Assembly (NCBI GenBank): GCA_002352665.1
Contig: DEIV01000099.1
Span: 1-13,028, forward strand
Direction of reading: 5' to 3'
Length of the DNA stretch: 13,028 bases
Source: Flavobacteriaceae bacterium UBA2765
GTDB taxonomy: Bacteria > Bacteroidota > Bacteroidia > Flavobacteriales > Flavobacteriaceae
In this document: positions 1-7,815 of the stretch, in pieces
Layout: the number at the start of each line of letters is the position of its first letter
How positions within the stretch are numbered: position 1 is the stretch's first letter
Made by a program: the position numbers and the translations under genes
The notes under the pieces: generated by a model
What the model was told of the DNA's origin: nothing
Databases searched by the model: none
Seen by the model: the letters and a program-made list of their open reading frames with translations, nothing else

Positions 1-109
1 AAAAACGAAAAGTAAAAATACATTCTACAATATTAGTATTTGCGGCATTTGAGGTCTTTACCATTAGAAAATGACGTTGATTTGATCTCAAAATTTTAAT
101 TCTATTAAT

Positions 110-850
110 ATGAAAAAGTTAATAAATAGAATTCAAAGTAATACAATTTCCACTATTGTATTTGCTTTACTAATTGGGCTATCAGTTAATTTCTTGAATA
201 AATATCTATTAAAAATTACTTCAACCTTTTTTGATTTAGATAAAAATACTGAAGGTATTATATATAAGATTTATATGATAATATCAGCCATTATTATAAT
301 ACTCATAATAAATAATGGCTCTTTAAAAAATTTCGGTTTTAGAAAACCAAATAAGACCAATTATTTAAAGATGATTGGAATTACCATAGGCATAACCTTA
401 GCGTCCATGATGATTGGAGGTATGTTATTTATGGGTATTTTAAACACACTTTTCCCACCAGAAAACACCACGCAATTTCCTGAACCTAAATCTATAATTG
501 ATATGATTATAAAGGTTTGGATATTTTCATCAATAGCGGAAGAAGTATTTGTTAGAGGTTTGTTTCAAGGAATTTTAGATCCGCTAAAAACTAAGAAATT
601 TCTACGTTTAAGTTTGCCTGTCATTTTATCAGGATTATTTTTTGGATTAATCCATTTGTCATTATTAAAAAGTGGATATGGACATTGGTTTGTGGGTACG
701 ATAGTTTTTTCTGCTACAGTAATGGGTTTACTCGCAGCATATTATAGAGAGAAATCAGAGAGTTTAATTCCTCCAATTATAATTCATTTTACGGCTAATG
801 TTATTGGCTTTGTTATTCCGTCAATTCTGATGCATTTCATGTCTACGTAA
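110..850 (+). CDS. CPBP (Abi/CAAX-protease-like) family intramembrane metalloprotease
   Basis: A 246-residue polytopic membrane protein carrying the CPBP glutamic-protease signature. SIAEEVFVRG contains the EExxxR motif with Glu144, Glu145 and Arg149. FFGLIH follows with His182, and HFTAN with His226 and Asn230; these are the three motif groups that form the active site inside the membrane in this family. Hydrophobic segments lie near residues 12-30, 50-67, 88-113, 132-150, 168-185, 193-210 and 221-240. Bacterial members cleave membrane peptides or act in bacteriocin immunity and processing, but the substrate here cannot be told. It is the only + strand gene, it converges on the transporter gene to its right, and no prenyltransferase or peptide gene is visible beside it. 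The ATG at 110 is the first in frame and has only a weak ribosome site. Family is confident, role unknown. Confidence 0.9.
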   Translation: MKKLINRIQSNTISTIVFALLIGLSVNFLNKYLLKITSTFFDLDKNTEGIIYKIYMIISAIIIILIINNGSLKNFGFRKPNKTNYLKMIGITIGITLASMMIGGMLFMGILNTLFPPENTTQFPEPKSIIDMIIKVWIFSSIAEEVFVRGLFQGILDPLKTKKFLRLSLPVILSGLFFGLIHLSLLKSGYGHWFVGTIVFSATVMGLLAAYYREKSESLIPPIIIHFTANVIGFVIPSILMHFMST

Positions 851-1174
851 TTTATAGCACTACATATAGCATAAACTAACCATGTATTACTATCCCTAAA
901 ACTTCATCGTCATTTTGGATCTTATACTTGGTAATATAATTATAGAAAAATCTGCACCTTTCACTCGTCAAAGATGAACCAGATAGATTGTATTACAAGT
1001 CCCGGATACCTGATCATTCTTTTCCTAGCTCAATTCTCCATATCTCAGCCTTATGTAAAAATATATTTTGAATAGACCATTGGTACAGGCATAGAAATAA
1101 ATCATAAGTACTTTTTCTAAATGAATAGATTAATTCTTTTGAGAATGTGTAATACCAACTTATTTTTGTTTTGA
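851..1174. other. Intergenic gap between two convergent genes; nothing recognised
   Basis: This 324-base AT-rich gap separates the 3' end of the CPBP gene (+ strand) from the 3' end of the SLC13 transporter gene (- strand). Both genes should terminate here, but I found no convincing GC-rich hairpin followed by a T-run on either strand. A 64-codon - strand frame (1014-1208) overlaps the transporter's end, resembles no family I know and is not called. Confidence 0.6.
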
Positions 1175-2770
1175 TCAGAATAATCCGTCGGGAGTTATAC
1201 CTAACCATTTAAAATAAGTCATTGCCATTACCAGAGAAGTAATCCAGGCTATAACTTGCATGGTAAAACCAAACTTAAACCCATCAGTCATACTATAGTG
1301 ATTGGTAGAATATAGTAGAAGTGCAGGTTTACTGTTAAATGGCAATGTATATACATGCTCAATAAGAAGTGCTACAGGAAATGCCAAACTCATTATAGGA
1401 TAATCAAAACGCATGGCAACACCAATAGCAATTGGGATAAATATCATGGCTCTCATGGTTTTAGATTGCATAAATAATGCACTAAATACCATTGCAAAAG
1501 TAAGCACTGTATATAGTACCCAAAATGGGGTATTTACACCAAATCCCATAGCATCAAAAGCAGCATTTACTGAAATTGATGGAAGATCGGTTATTTTAAA
1601 TCCAGCTCCTAACGTATATGCCCCTGCAGAGAATAAGAGTAAATGCCATGGTATATCGACATCATTCCATTTTACAATTCCAATTTTAGGCATAAGAGCT
1701 ACAATTGCTCCAACAAAAGCGACAGCAGTTGGGCTTACTCCATGCCATCTATCGGTCACCCATAAAGCAAGGATACTAACAAAAATTATAATGGATTTTA
1801 CTTCGTTAAAAGATATTCTTCCAAGATCTTTTAAATCTTTTTTAAGACTATCCATTCCACCAACAATACTAGGTTTTCTATCTTCCTTTTTTATAGGGAA
1901 TATAATTTTAACACCAATAATCCAAGCAATGATCATTAAGCCCATAGCAACAGGAAAAGAGGCAATCATCCATTCTGAAAAAAAGATATCACTTCCTAAA
2001 GCACCTGCAATTAATGAAGCAGCCAATAAATTGGCTCCAGAACCTGTCAAAAAAGAGCTGGCTCCCATATTATTTTGAAATAAATTCTGTAATAATACAT
2101 TTCTACCTACATTGTTCTTTTTACCGTTTGAAGCTCCATAAATGGCAGCAACTACCATAAAAACAGGTAATAAAATAGCAGATTTAGCAGTTGTAGCTGA
2201 TATAAATAAAGATAAAACGACATTGATTACTAAGAAGCTTAATATAACTGAGGAAGCATTTTTTCCAAATTTGATGATAAACCAAAGGGCGAATCGTTTG
2301 GCAACACCTGTGGCGACTAACATACTTGCCAACACAAATGACATAATGTTTAACCACATTACTTTGTGTCCAAGTTGCGCGTAAGCTTCTTGTTCAGGCA
2401 ACACCTGAGTTAAAACCAACGCAATAATTAAAATTAAAGATGTTAAGTAATTAGGAATAGCTTCAGTAATCCATAAAATAAGTGAGGCTACAAAAATAGC
2501 AAGCATAGCTTTGTTCGAATGGATAAAATTTTGCAATCCAATATTCTCAAAATTGGATTTAGCATTTGTACTTAAAGCTGACGTATCTAAATTATCTAAA
2601 AAAGGAATCTTTAGAACATATAGTATTAATATAAAAGAGATAATTGCTAAAGGGCCACCAATAAACATTAAAACTCTTTCAAATTTAGATTTCTCCCTTT
2701 TTGGAAGTTTCTCCATTCTATAGTTTTTCATGTCTAAAACATCAAAACCGTTTTGTAGAATTGCACTCAT
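1175..2770 (-). CDS. DASS/SLC13-family sodium:anion symporter
   Basis: A 531-residue inner-membrane transporter of the divalent anion:Na+ symporter (DASS, SLC13, ArsB/NhaD-like) superfamily. The DASS hallmark WITEAIP is at residues 100-106, and about eleven hydrophobic segments follow. Characterised relatives take up dicarboxylates, citrate or sulfate, and the yeast Pho87/90/91 branch takes up phosphate. By eye, the two Ser-Asn-Thr substrate motifs of dicarboxylate carriers align with SAT (191-193, in FISATTAKSAILLP) and SKT (436-438, in FMQSKTMRAMIFIP), so both Asn positions are replaced. The substrate is therefore probably not an ordinary dicarboxylate. The N-terminus carries about 30 charged residues before the first helix. 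The gene is last in the run and starts 34 bases after the CYTH triphosphatase gene, behind a purine-rich AAAAGAGAG ribosome site. This pairing suggests a phosphate-containing or condensed-phosphate anion, which is inference only. Confidence 0.88.
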   Translation of the reverse strand: MSAILQNGFDVLDMKNYRMEKLPKREKSKFERVLMFIGGPLAIISFILILYVLKIPFLDNLDTSALSTNAKSNFENIGLQNFIHSNKAMLAIFVASLILWITEAIPNYLTSLILIIALVLTQVLPEQEAYAQLGHKVMWLNIMSFVLASMLVATGVAKRFALWFIIKFGKNASSVILSFLVINVVLSLFISATTAKSAILLPVFMVVAAIYGASNGKKNNVGRNVLLQNLFQNNMGASSFLTGSGANLLAASLIAGALGSDIFFSEWMIASFPVAMGLMIIAWIIGVKIIFPIKKEDRKPSIVGGMDSLKKDLKDLGRISFNEVKSIIIFVSILALWVTDRWHGVSPTAVAFVGAIVALMPKIGIVKWNDVDIPWHLLLFSAGAYTLGAGFKITDLPSISVNAAFDAMGFGVNTPFWVLYTVLTFAMVFSALFMQSKTMRAMIFIPIAIGVAMRFDYPIMSLAFPVALLIEHVYTLPFNSKPALLLYSTNHYSMTDGFKFGFTMQVIAWITSLVMAMTYFKWLGITPDGLF

Positions 2771-2804
2771 TTGATCTCTCTTTTTTTTTATTATAAATTC
2801 TTAA

Positions 2805-3278
2805 TTATTCCCAATCCTTAAATGGGTTTTTCATCAACATGGAATTATAAAAGCGTACATCACCTGTTACCTCTTTCCCCAACCATGATGGTTTTTCAAA
2901 AGTTGTTTCTTCTGATGGTAATTCAATTTCTGCTACTGTTAATCCTTCATTTTCTCCATAAAATTCATCAACTTCAAAAAACAAACCGTCATTTGCAGTT
3001 ACAATAAAACGTGTTTTATCTATTACACCGGGTTCACAAATTGCCATAAGGTCTTTTGCATCTTCAACTGAGATTTCTTTTTCCCATTCGTATCTTGAAG
3101 CTCCACTTTTATTTCCAATTCCTTTTATTGTAAGAAACCCTTTGTCTCCTTTAATACGTACACGTACTGTTCGCTCAGGAACTGTAGACAGGAAACCTTG
3201 TACAATTTTTGTTTCTTTAGAAATTAATTTTTTATAATCTCCTGTTACCAGGAATTTTCTTTCTATTTCTTGTGCCAT
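2805..3278 (-). CDS. CYTH-domain triphosphate hydrolase (triphosphate tunnel metalloenzyme)
   Basis: A 157-residue soluble protein that is essentially a single CYTH domain. Known short bacterial members hydrolyse inorganic tripolyphosphate or other triphosphates in a metal-dependent tunnel. All the hallmark residues are visible: ExExK at 4-8 (EIERK), the R39/R41 pair (RVRI), K52 (TIK), E64 and E66 (YEWE), K88 and R90 (DKTRF), E102 and D104 (FEVDEF), E117 and E119 (AEIEL), and a C-terminal R142. It has no signal peptide, so it acts in the cytoplasm. The ATG at 3278 places ExExK at the very N-terminus as usual. It lies only 6 bases after the preceding gene, a divergent relative of the same fold, and is followed by the DASS transporter, suggesting coupled expression. 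The fold is confident. Tripolyphosphate as substrate is likely; thiamine triphosphate or a cyclase role is less so. Confidence 0.93.
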   Translation of the reverse strand: MAQEIERKFLVTGDYKKLISKETKIVQGFLSTVPERTVRVRIKGDKGFLTIKGIGNKSGASRYEWEKEISVEDAKDLMAICEPGVIDKTRFIVTANDGLFFEVDEFYGENEGLTVAEIELPSEETTFEKPSWLGKEVTGDVRFYNSMLMKNPFKDWE

Positions 3279-3284
3279 AATAGT

Positions 3285-3926
3285 TTAATTTGCTAATGGT
3301 TTATTGATCCAGCCTATTACTCTTTTGATCGCTTGTAAATAGTTAATGTTTTCAACACCTTCTAAACCTATATCTGAAATGGTATTTTTAATGTCTTCCA
3401 CTTCTGTTGATTCTGAATTAATGGTTACAACTTTTGCCCCATTAATTAAAACGTTACCCACTTCGCATAAGGTATTATTTACCATATATCCAAAACGTTG
3501 TTTGTTGACACGCACCCCTTGTAGATCAGGATTCTCATCAATCATAACCATAAACTCATTAAAAGTATAACTATCTTTAGTTAAGGTAGGCATATTGACT
3601 TTAAATGCCGGAAAAACTTCATTTTCCAACACTTCTTTGGCAATAGGAAACTCGCCTTTCATTAAAGGGTTCCATTGTTCTAAGCCATCAACAGTTTGAA
3701 CATAAGTTTTAATATCCATTTTACCATCACGTATTTTGGTATTATTGATATCGTTTGTTTTAGATAAAATATAAATTTCTTCTGATGCTCTTTCCCAAAC
3801 TTTTTCTGGAATTGGAACGGATAATCTTGCCATCCTTTTAGCAGATTCTTTAAAATTCTGACCGAATGTTCTAAACTCAAATCGAGGTTTAGATATTTCT
3901 CCAATTTTCATTTCTGGTTTTGCCAT
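3285..3926 (-). CDS. Divergent CYTH-like protein, probable degenerate triphosphate-tunnel fold
   Basis: A 213-residue cytoplasmic protein that I do not recognise as a named family. Aligned by eye with the next gene product, it follows the same strand order. RFEFRTF (15-21) sits where ExExK should be. NNTKIRDGKMDIK (61-73) corresponds to the R-R...K strands, GLEQW (81-85) to the YEWE strand, NKQRF (141-145) to DKTRF, TLCEVGNV (152-159) to LFFEVDEF, and INSESTE (169-175) to the acidic AEIEL strand. Only one Glu (E17) remains of the metal-binding ExExK, and an extra helical segment occupies about residues 95-135. This suggests a CYTH paralogue with altered or lost catalysis, perhaps a binding subunit or heterodimer partner of the canonical CYTH protein encoded 6 bases downstream. 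The gene starts 14 bases after the beta-propeller lipoprotein gene. The homology is inferred from pattern and needs structural confirmation. Confidence 0.7.
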   Translation of the reverse strand: MAKPEMKIGEISKPRFEFRTFGQNFKESAKRMARLSVPIPEKVWERASEEIYILSKTNDINNTKIRDGKMDIKTYVQTVDGLEQWNPLMKGEFPIAKEVLENEVFPAFKVNMPTLTKDSYTFNEFMVMIDENPDLQGVRVNKQRFGYMVNNTLCEVGNVLINGAKVVTINSESTEVEDIKNTISDIGLEGVENINYLQAIKRVIGWINKPLAN

Positions 3927-3940
3927 ACTATTTTGTTTTT

Positions 3941-4693
3941 TTAATTTGTTGGTTTTTTAAATATATATAATTTCTCTTCTGCATCGCTTACTACATAAAT
4001 CCTATCATTTGTCACTACAATTCCTTCTAGTTTAGTAATGGAAGTTGAATAACTTTCAATTAACTCGCCCTGAAGCGTACATTTGTTTATTGTTTTATTT
4101 TGATCACTAACAATCCATAAATTATTTAAAGTACTATCGTGAAATATTCCGGAATAATCTGATGCAAAACTTAATTCATATGTTGATATAATAGTGAAAT
4201 TTGCCCTTAACCTCATCAACAAGCCCGGATCTTTTTCATTCAAAATAAAAATAGTTCCATCATTAGAATTATAAGAAACCCCTTCCAGTCCATTATTTAG
4301 TTCATTATTTTCATAGTTTATTTTATGCTTGATAAAGCTACCTGAACTTATATCAAATTCAACAATTTCTTTAGTTCTTTCTTCTGCCAATATCAATTTG
4401 TTTCCTGTAAAAGTCGAAAGCCCTTCTAAATCGTTTCCCACATAGTTAAACGTTTGAGTGATATTTCCTGTAGTTGACAGTTTATAAATTTTATTTGTAT
4501 TATCACTAACGGTATATAAAATAGTATCTGAATTGTTAATTGCCAAACCTGAAGGTTCAGAAACATCTATCCTATAACTTTCTATCAATTCAAGTCCATC
4601 AGCTTGTATTACGTCTTGACTTTTACGACAGGATAACAAAAAAGTCATCAAGCTAAAAATAACGATATATAGATATATTTTTAATACTTGCAT
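3941..4693 (-). CDS. SdiA-regulated (YjiK-like) beta-propeller lipoprotein
   Basis: A 250-residue lipoprotein. A hydrophobic leader ends in the lipobox LLSC with Cys22 as the lipidation site, so the mature protein is anchored to the envelope, periplasmic or surface-exposed. The rest is a repeated beta pattern, with each blade bearing a similar turn: EPSGLA, DLEGLS, GLEGVSY, DYSGIFHD and KLEGIV. This fits the SdiA-regulated/YjiK propeller family, which is related to phytase-like and esterase-like propellers. The recurrent acidic residues before Gly could line the central channel and bind a metal or ligand, but I see no proven catalytic set. It stands 52 bases after the lamin-tail lipoprotein gene, with a strong hairpin between, and 14 bases before the divergent CYTH gene. 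Phosphate-ester binding or hydrolysis is a guess from the neighbourhood. Confidence 0.72.
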   Translation of the reverse strand: MQVLKIYLYIVIFSLMTFLLSCRKSQDVIQADGLELIESYRIDVSEPSGLAINNSDTILYTVSDNTNKIYKLSTTGNITQTFNYVGNDLEGLSTFTGNKLILAEERTKEIVEFDISSGSFIKHKINYENNELNNGLEGVSYNSNDGTIFILNEKDPGLLMRLRANFTIISTYELSFASDYSGIFHDSTLNNLWIVSDQNKTINKCTLQGELIESYSTSITKLEGIVVTNDRIYVVSDAEEKLYIFKKPTN

Positions 4694-4702
4694 TTTCTTA
4701 AA

Positions 4703-4736
4703 ATACCGACTTGTAGCATTGACTACAAGTCGATAT
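4703..4736 (-). terminator. Intercistronic hairpin, possible attenuating terminator or mRNA-processing element
   Basis: CGACTTGTAG and CTACAAGTCG form perfect 10-bp arms (4707-4716 and 4723-4732) around a 6-base loop. On the - strand RNA the stem extends to 14 bp with one G-U wobble and three further A-U pairs. It is followed by only a few U residues (UUUUAAG), then nine bases later by the ATG of the propeller lipoprotein. The short U-run makes it a weak terminator. It may instead reduce readthrough from the porin and lipoprotein genes, protect their 3' end, or limit ribosome access to the next start. Confidence 0.55.
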
Positions 4737-4745
4737 ACATTTTAA

Positions 4746-6371
4746 TTATTGCACATTTAATACATTCCAAAGAGAAGTGTCTGCTTTAAAATCATCTGAT
4801 TGATCAGTAGTTCCACCTCCCGGAGTATCATCTAAATACATAGAACCATCACTTCCGTAATAATACTCTGCTGAAGCCGTTGCGATACGCACATAAAATG
4901 TAACTTTTGTTCCTGTAACGCTTGTATTACCAGTAAAAACTCCAACTTCGTCTTCAGCGTCAACATTTGCTATATTAATGGTTACTCCTGTTTGCGTAAA
5001 TGATGCATCATCCTCTCCTTTAACTTTGTTATTCTTTACATAAGCAGGTGTATCTCTTACATCGAAATAAATTCTAGCCTCATCAATGTTTTCTGTACTT
5101 GTATAAGCTAATACAACATTAATATCAGTACCCGGTACAGGATTTGTTGGAAAAACAACACTTGTTAAAGGGCCTGCTGTATAAGTTACCGTTTGGTCAA
5201 CAACATCGTTGTAAGAAATGGCTTCAACAGTATACGTTGGCCATGTTGTACCGAAGTCATGATTAAAATCGCTAATAACATTACCATCTGCATCTTCTTC
5301 TTCTAAAGGATAATAAGTTTTTGTTCCATCAACATATTCAACTCTTAAATAATAGCTAATAACATCATCTGTATTTTGAGCAGGGACAACTCCTACATGG
5401 TTATTGCCATCTTGCGTTAATACCACTTTAGTTTTATCATCATTAACATCATCTTGTAATTCACCGGGCAATAAATAATACAATCTTATTTCATCAACTT
5501 GCTCTGGGTAGTATGGAGTAGCTGTAAAAGTAACATCACCTCTAAATCCGGCTTCTTCTCCTGCAAATGTTAGTTCTTCCAAACCACCTTGAACCGTAAA
5601 TTCAGCAGGATTGTTATTACCATCTTCAGTATAGTAAGAAACTAAACCTGTATTATCGGTTGCAACTACATAATATTTTACGATATCACCAACTTTAGCT
5701 CTTGGTACAGTAGTTTTATACTCATCACCAACCAACGCCATATCAATTGAATTTACACCACCATTGATCATATGCACCAATTTAACAGAAGAAATTCCAT
5801 CAGCATCGGAGGCTGTTATCGCATACACATCGGTAAATTCTGTTAAAGGATCTGCTGTAACAACTGGAGGATTATTAACATTACTATTCGCTGCACCTCT
5901 TGAAGGACTTATAACTATCCAATTATTACCACCGTCAATTTCCCTACCATACGTTAGGCCCACTTGTGATGACATGTCTGGGGTAGTAATTTCATCAATC
6001 AATTCGCCGGCAGCATTAAAAAGTGTGATTTTTTCACCTCCCGAAGAAATTTTAAAATTTGTGGAAACATTCGGGATATTAGAATCATCACAATCAAAGG
6101 TCAAATATCCGCCTGCTGCTATGGTAAGATTATCTATAGTCCACTCCTGGCTACTATCCGTTAGTTTATAACCCGATATATCAACATCATCATTTGCCGA
6201 ATTATAAAGTTCAAGCCAATCAGGATCTCCTGTTGACATAATTTCATTTAATTTTACCGTTGAAGTTGCTACATCGGGTCCTTTTTCATCAAATATTTCA
6301 TCTTCTACACAGCCAACCGCACCAAATAAGGCGATTATCAAACTGAATACTAAATATTTATAATTTTTCAT
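4746..6371 (-). CDS. Lamin-tail-domain lipoprotein with Ig-like repeats
   Basis: A 541-residue envelope lipoprotein. A Lys-containing leader and hydrophobic core end in the lipobox AVGC, with Cys21 lipidated, and the acidic stretch VEDEIFDE follows; such acidic residues after the Cys occur in Bacteroidota surface-export signals. Residues 39-160 form a lamin-tail domain, shown by VKLNEIMSTGDPDWLELYN, then ISGYKLTD, the WTI and GGYLTF strands, and a GxTYGREIDGG...W ending. Three beta-rich modules follow, roughly at 168-255, 268-360 and 395-520, each ending in an x-YY-x-V/R strand such as VKYYVVA or VISYYLRVEY, like Ig-type folds. No enzyme domain and no type IX C-terminal signal are visible. 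It lies 30 bases after the porin gene. It may be a binding or scaffolding partner of the porin, by context only; the domain calls are firm. Confidence 0.82.
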   Translation of the reverse strand: MKNYKYLVFSLIIALFGAVGCVEDEIFDEKGPDVATSTVKLNEIMSTGDPDWLELYNSANDDVDISGYKLTDSSQEWTIDNLTIAAGGYLTFDCDDSNIPNVSTNFKISSGGEKITLFNAAGELIDEITTPDMSSQVGLTYGREIDGGNNWIVISPSRGAANSNVNNPPVVTADPLTEFTDVYAITASDADGISSVKLVHMINGGVNSIDMALVGDEYKTTVPRAKVGDIVKYYVVATDNTGLVSYYTEDGNNNPAEFTVQGGLEELTFAGEEAGFRGDVTFTATPYYPEQVDEIRLYYLLPGELQDDVNDDKTKVVLTQDGNNHVGVVPAQNTDDVISYYLRVEYVDGTKTYYPLEEEDADGNVISDFNHDFGTTWPTYTVEAISYNDVVDQTVTYTAGPLTSVVFPTNPVPGTDINVVLAYTSTENIDEARIYFDVRDTPAYVKNNKVKGEDDASFTQTGVTINIANVDAEDEVGVFTGNTSVTGTKVTFYVRIATASAEYYYGSDGSMYLDDTPGGGTTDQSDDFKADTSLWNVLNVQ

Positions 6372-6401
6372 TGTCTTTAAATTTAAATTTTTATTATGTT
6401 A

Positions 6402-7772
6402 TTAAAAGTCTATTTCAATTCTAAATTGTAATTGTCCGTAATCCTCACCTGCTTTACCTTCTGCTTCAACTACTTCTGTTGGATCTTTGGTCAGGTCACC
6501 ATTAATATCAGTACCTACAAACAATTTTCCTTTACCATTGGCATATCTGTCATGATTTAAATACGAATAATCAAGCATCAATTTAATATTAGTATTAACA
6601 TAATAATTTAAACCAAGCGTATAACCGTTAGCTGACCCACCATATATACCTGCATTTTCGTCATTTAAATCAATATAATCAAATCTAAATGCAACTTCCA
6701 TTTCGCCTTTTTTACCTAAACCCGGTTGGGTAAATTCGCCTTCATTTTTATTGTATTGGTATTTTCCATCTCCTAATAAATAACCCATTTGAAAATAAAG
6801 GCCATTTAGGTTTACCCCTGATAAATCTTCCAATCTATTAATATCATTATTGAAATATTCTGATTGGAACATGATGTTTTTGTAAGCACCGGCTAATTCC
6901 ACATTCCACAATGAATTATTATCAACATTTAAAATATCATCAGTATCTAAATATTTTTTTCTGTTAACGTTAGAAATTGAACGAGTGCTAAATCTATAGC
7001 TATTAGGCACCTCGAGATGCGTTTTGGGAGTTCTGTAAGAAGCTGCTGTACCAATATGTAATACTTTGTCATTATCATATATTGGTCTGTAAACAAATCT
7101 ACCTGTTAGTGAATAACCTTCATCTGTACTAGTATCTTTGTTGGCATCCTGGGTGAATTCAGTTTCTTCAGTATCTCCTATTGTATTAAAATGGACACCA
7201 CCAGACAATAAAAATTTCTCTTTCATATAATTAGCCTGAAATCCTAAATGACGTGAAGGAGAAAATTTAGAAGATAAAGAACGCTCTATAAATTGTACAT
7301 ACCTTGATGTTGTTGTCGTTTCCATAGAAAAACTTTCTCTAAAATGACCGGCCTTAACATTAAATACCCTTGCATCATTCGTATATTTAATATATGCATC
7401 CTTTAATTCTAGTTGAGAACCCGCAAAATCCATATCTATTTCGGCGTACCAATTTTTATGTACTATAGTTTTAAGTGCTAGACGTGCTCTTCTAATTACT
7501 AGGCCATTACCTATTCCGTTATACGTGTCATCGTCGAAAAAGTATCCACCATCGAATAAAACACGATTATCCATCCAGAACTTGTAATTTCCATCCTTAG
7601 ATTCAAATGTTATAATTGCATTTCTAGCTTCTGCTTCTAGATCTAAGGACTCAACTTTTTGTCCATATTGATTTAGTTTGACACTGTCAAGTGCTTTTTG
7701 TTCGTGTTGTGCATTTGATGCTATACTTAATAACATCAATGCCATTACTAATGTGTAAAATTTAATTCTCAT
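6402..7772 (-). CDS. OprO/OprP-type phosphate-selective porin family protein
   Basis: A 456-residue outer-membrane beta-barrel. The signal peptide (residues 1-21) ends SNA before Gln22, and the chain ends in Phe (QFRIEIDF), the usual outer-membrane assembly signal. The family is recognisable from the N-terminal barrel: FWMDNRVLFDGGYFFDD, VIRRARLALKT, NWYAEIDMDF, LKDAYIKY, then KAGHFRESFSME and FIERSLSSKFSPSRHLGFQ, the typical order for the phosphate-selective porin O/P family. Alternating aromatic strands and short turns continue to the end. Pseudomonas OprP and OprO favour phosphate and pyrophosphate respectively, but Bacteroidota relatives are poorly characterised. It starts 43 bases after the PiT-HTH gene and precedes the lamin-tail lipoprotein by 30 bases. 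Phosphate or condensed phosphate as cargo fits the neighbours but is not shown by a residue I can identify. Confidence 0.87.
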   Translation of the reverse strand: MRIKFYTLVMALMLLSIASNAQHEQKALDSVKLNQYGQKVESLDLEAEARNAIITFESKDGNYKFWMDNRVLFDGGYFFDDDTYNGIGNGLVIRRARLALKTIVHKNWYAEIDMDFAGSQLELKDAYIKYTNDARVFNVKAGHFRESFSMETTTTSRYVQFIERSLSSKFSPSRHLGFQANYMKEKFLLSGGVHFNTIGDTEETEFTQDANKDTSTDEGYSLTGRFVYRPIYDNDKVLHIGTAASYRTPKTHLEVPNSYRFSTRSISNVNRKKYLDTDDILNVDNNSLWNVELAGAYKNIMFQSEYFNNDINRLEDLSGVNLNGLYFQMGYLLGDGKYQYNKNEGEFTQPGLGKKGEMEVAFRFDYIDLNDENAGIYGGSANGYTLGLNYYVNTNIKLMLDYSYLNHDRYANGKGKLFVGTDINGDLTKDPTEVVEAEGKAGEDYGQLQFRIEIDF

Positions 7773-7815
7773 TTTTATTAGATTTATTTATTATTTATTT
7801 TTATTAATATTTGAT

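Noticed and set aside
1014..1208. 64-codon - strand frame overlapping the end of the SLC13 gene
   Set aside because: It overlaps a well-supported gene in another frame, has no recognisable motif and an unconvincing composition.
1413..2078. 221-codon + strand frame
   Set aside because: It is antisense to the SLC13 transporter, whose motifs are intact on the other strand.
3680..3904. 74-codon - strand frame
   Set aside because: It is out of frame within the divergent CYTH-like gene, whose full-length frame aligns with its neighbour.
5764..6171. 135-codon + strand frame
   Set aside because: It is antisense to the lamin-tail lipoprotein and has no motif of its own.
6372..6401. AAATTTAAATTT palindrome between the lamin-tail lipoprotein and porin genes
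   Set aside because: It is pure A/T in an AT-rich spacer, so probably chance; it is also too close to the start codon to be a separate operator.
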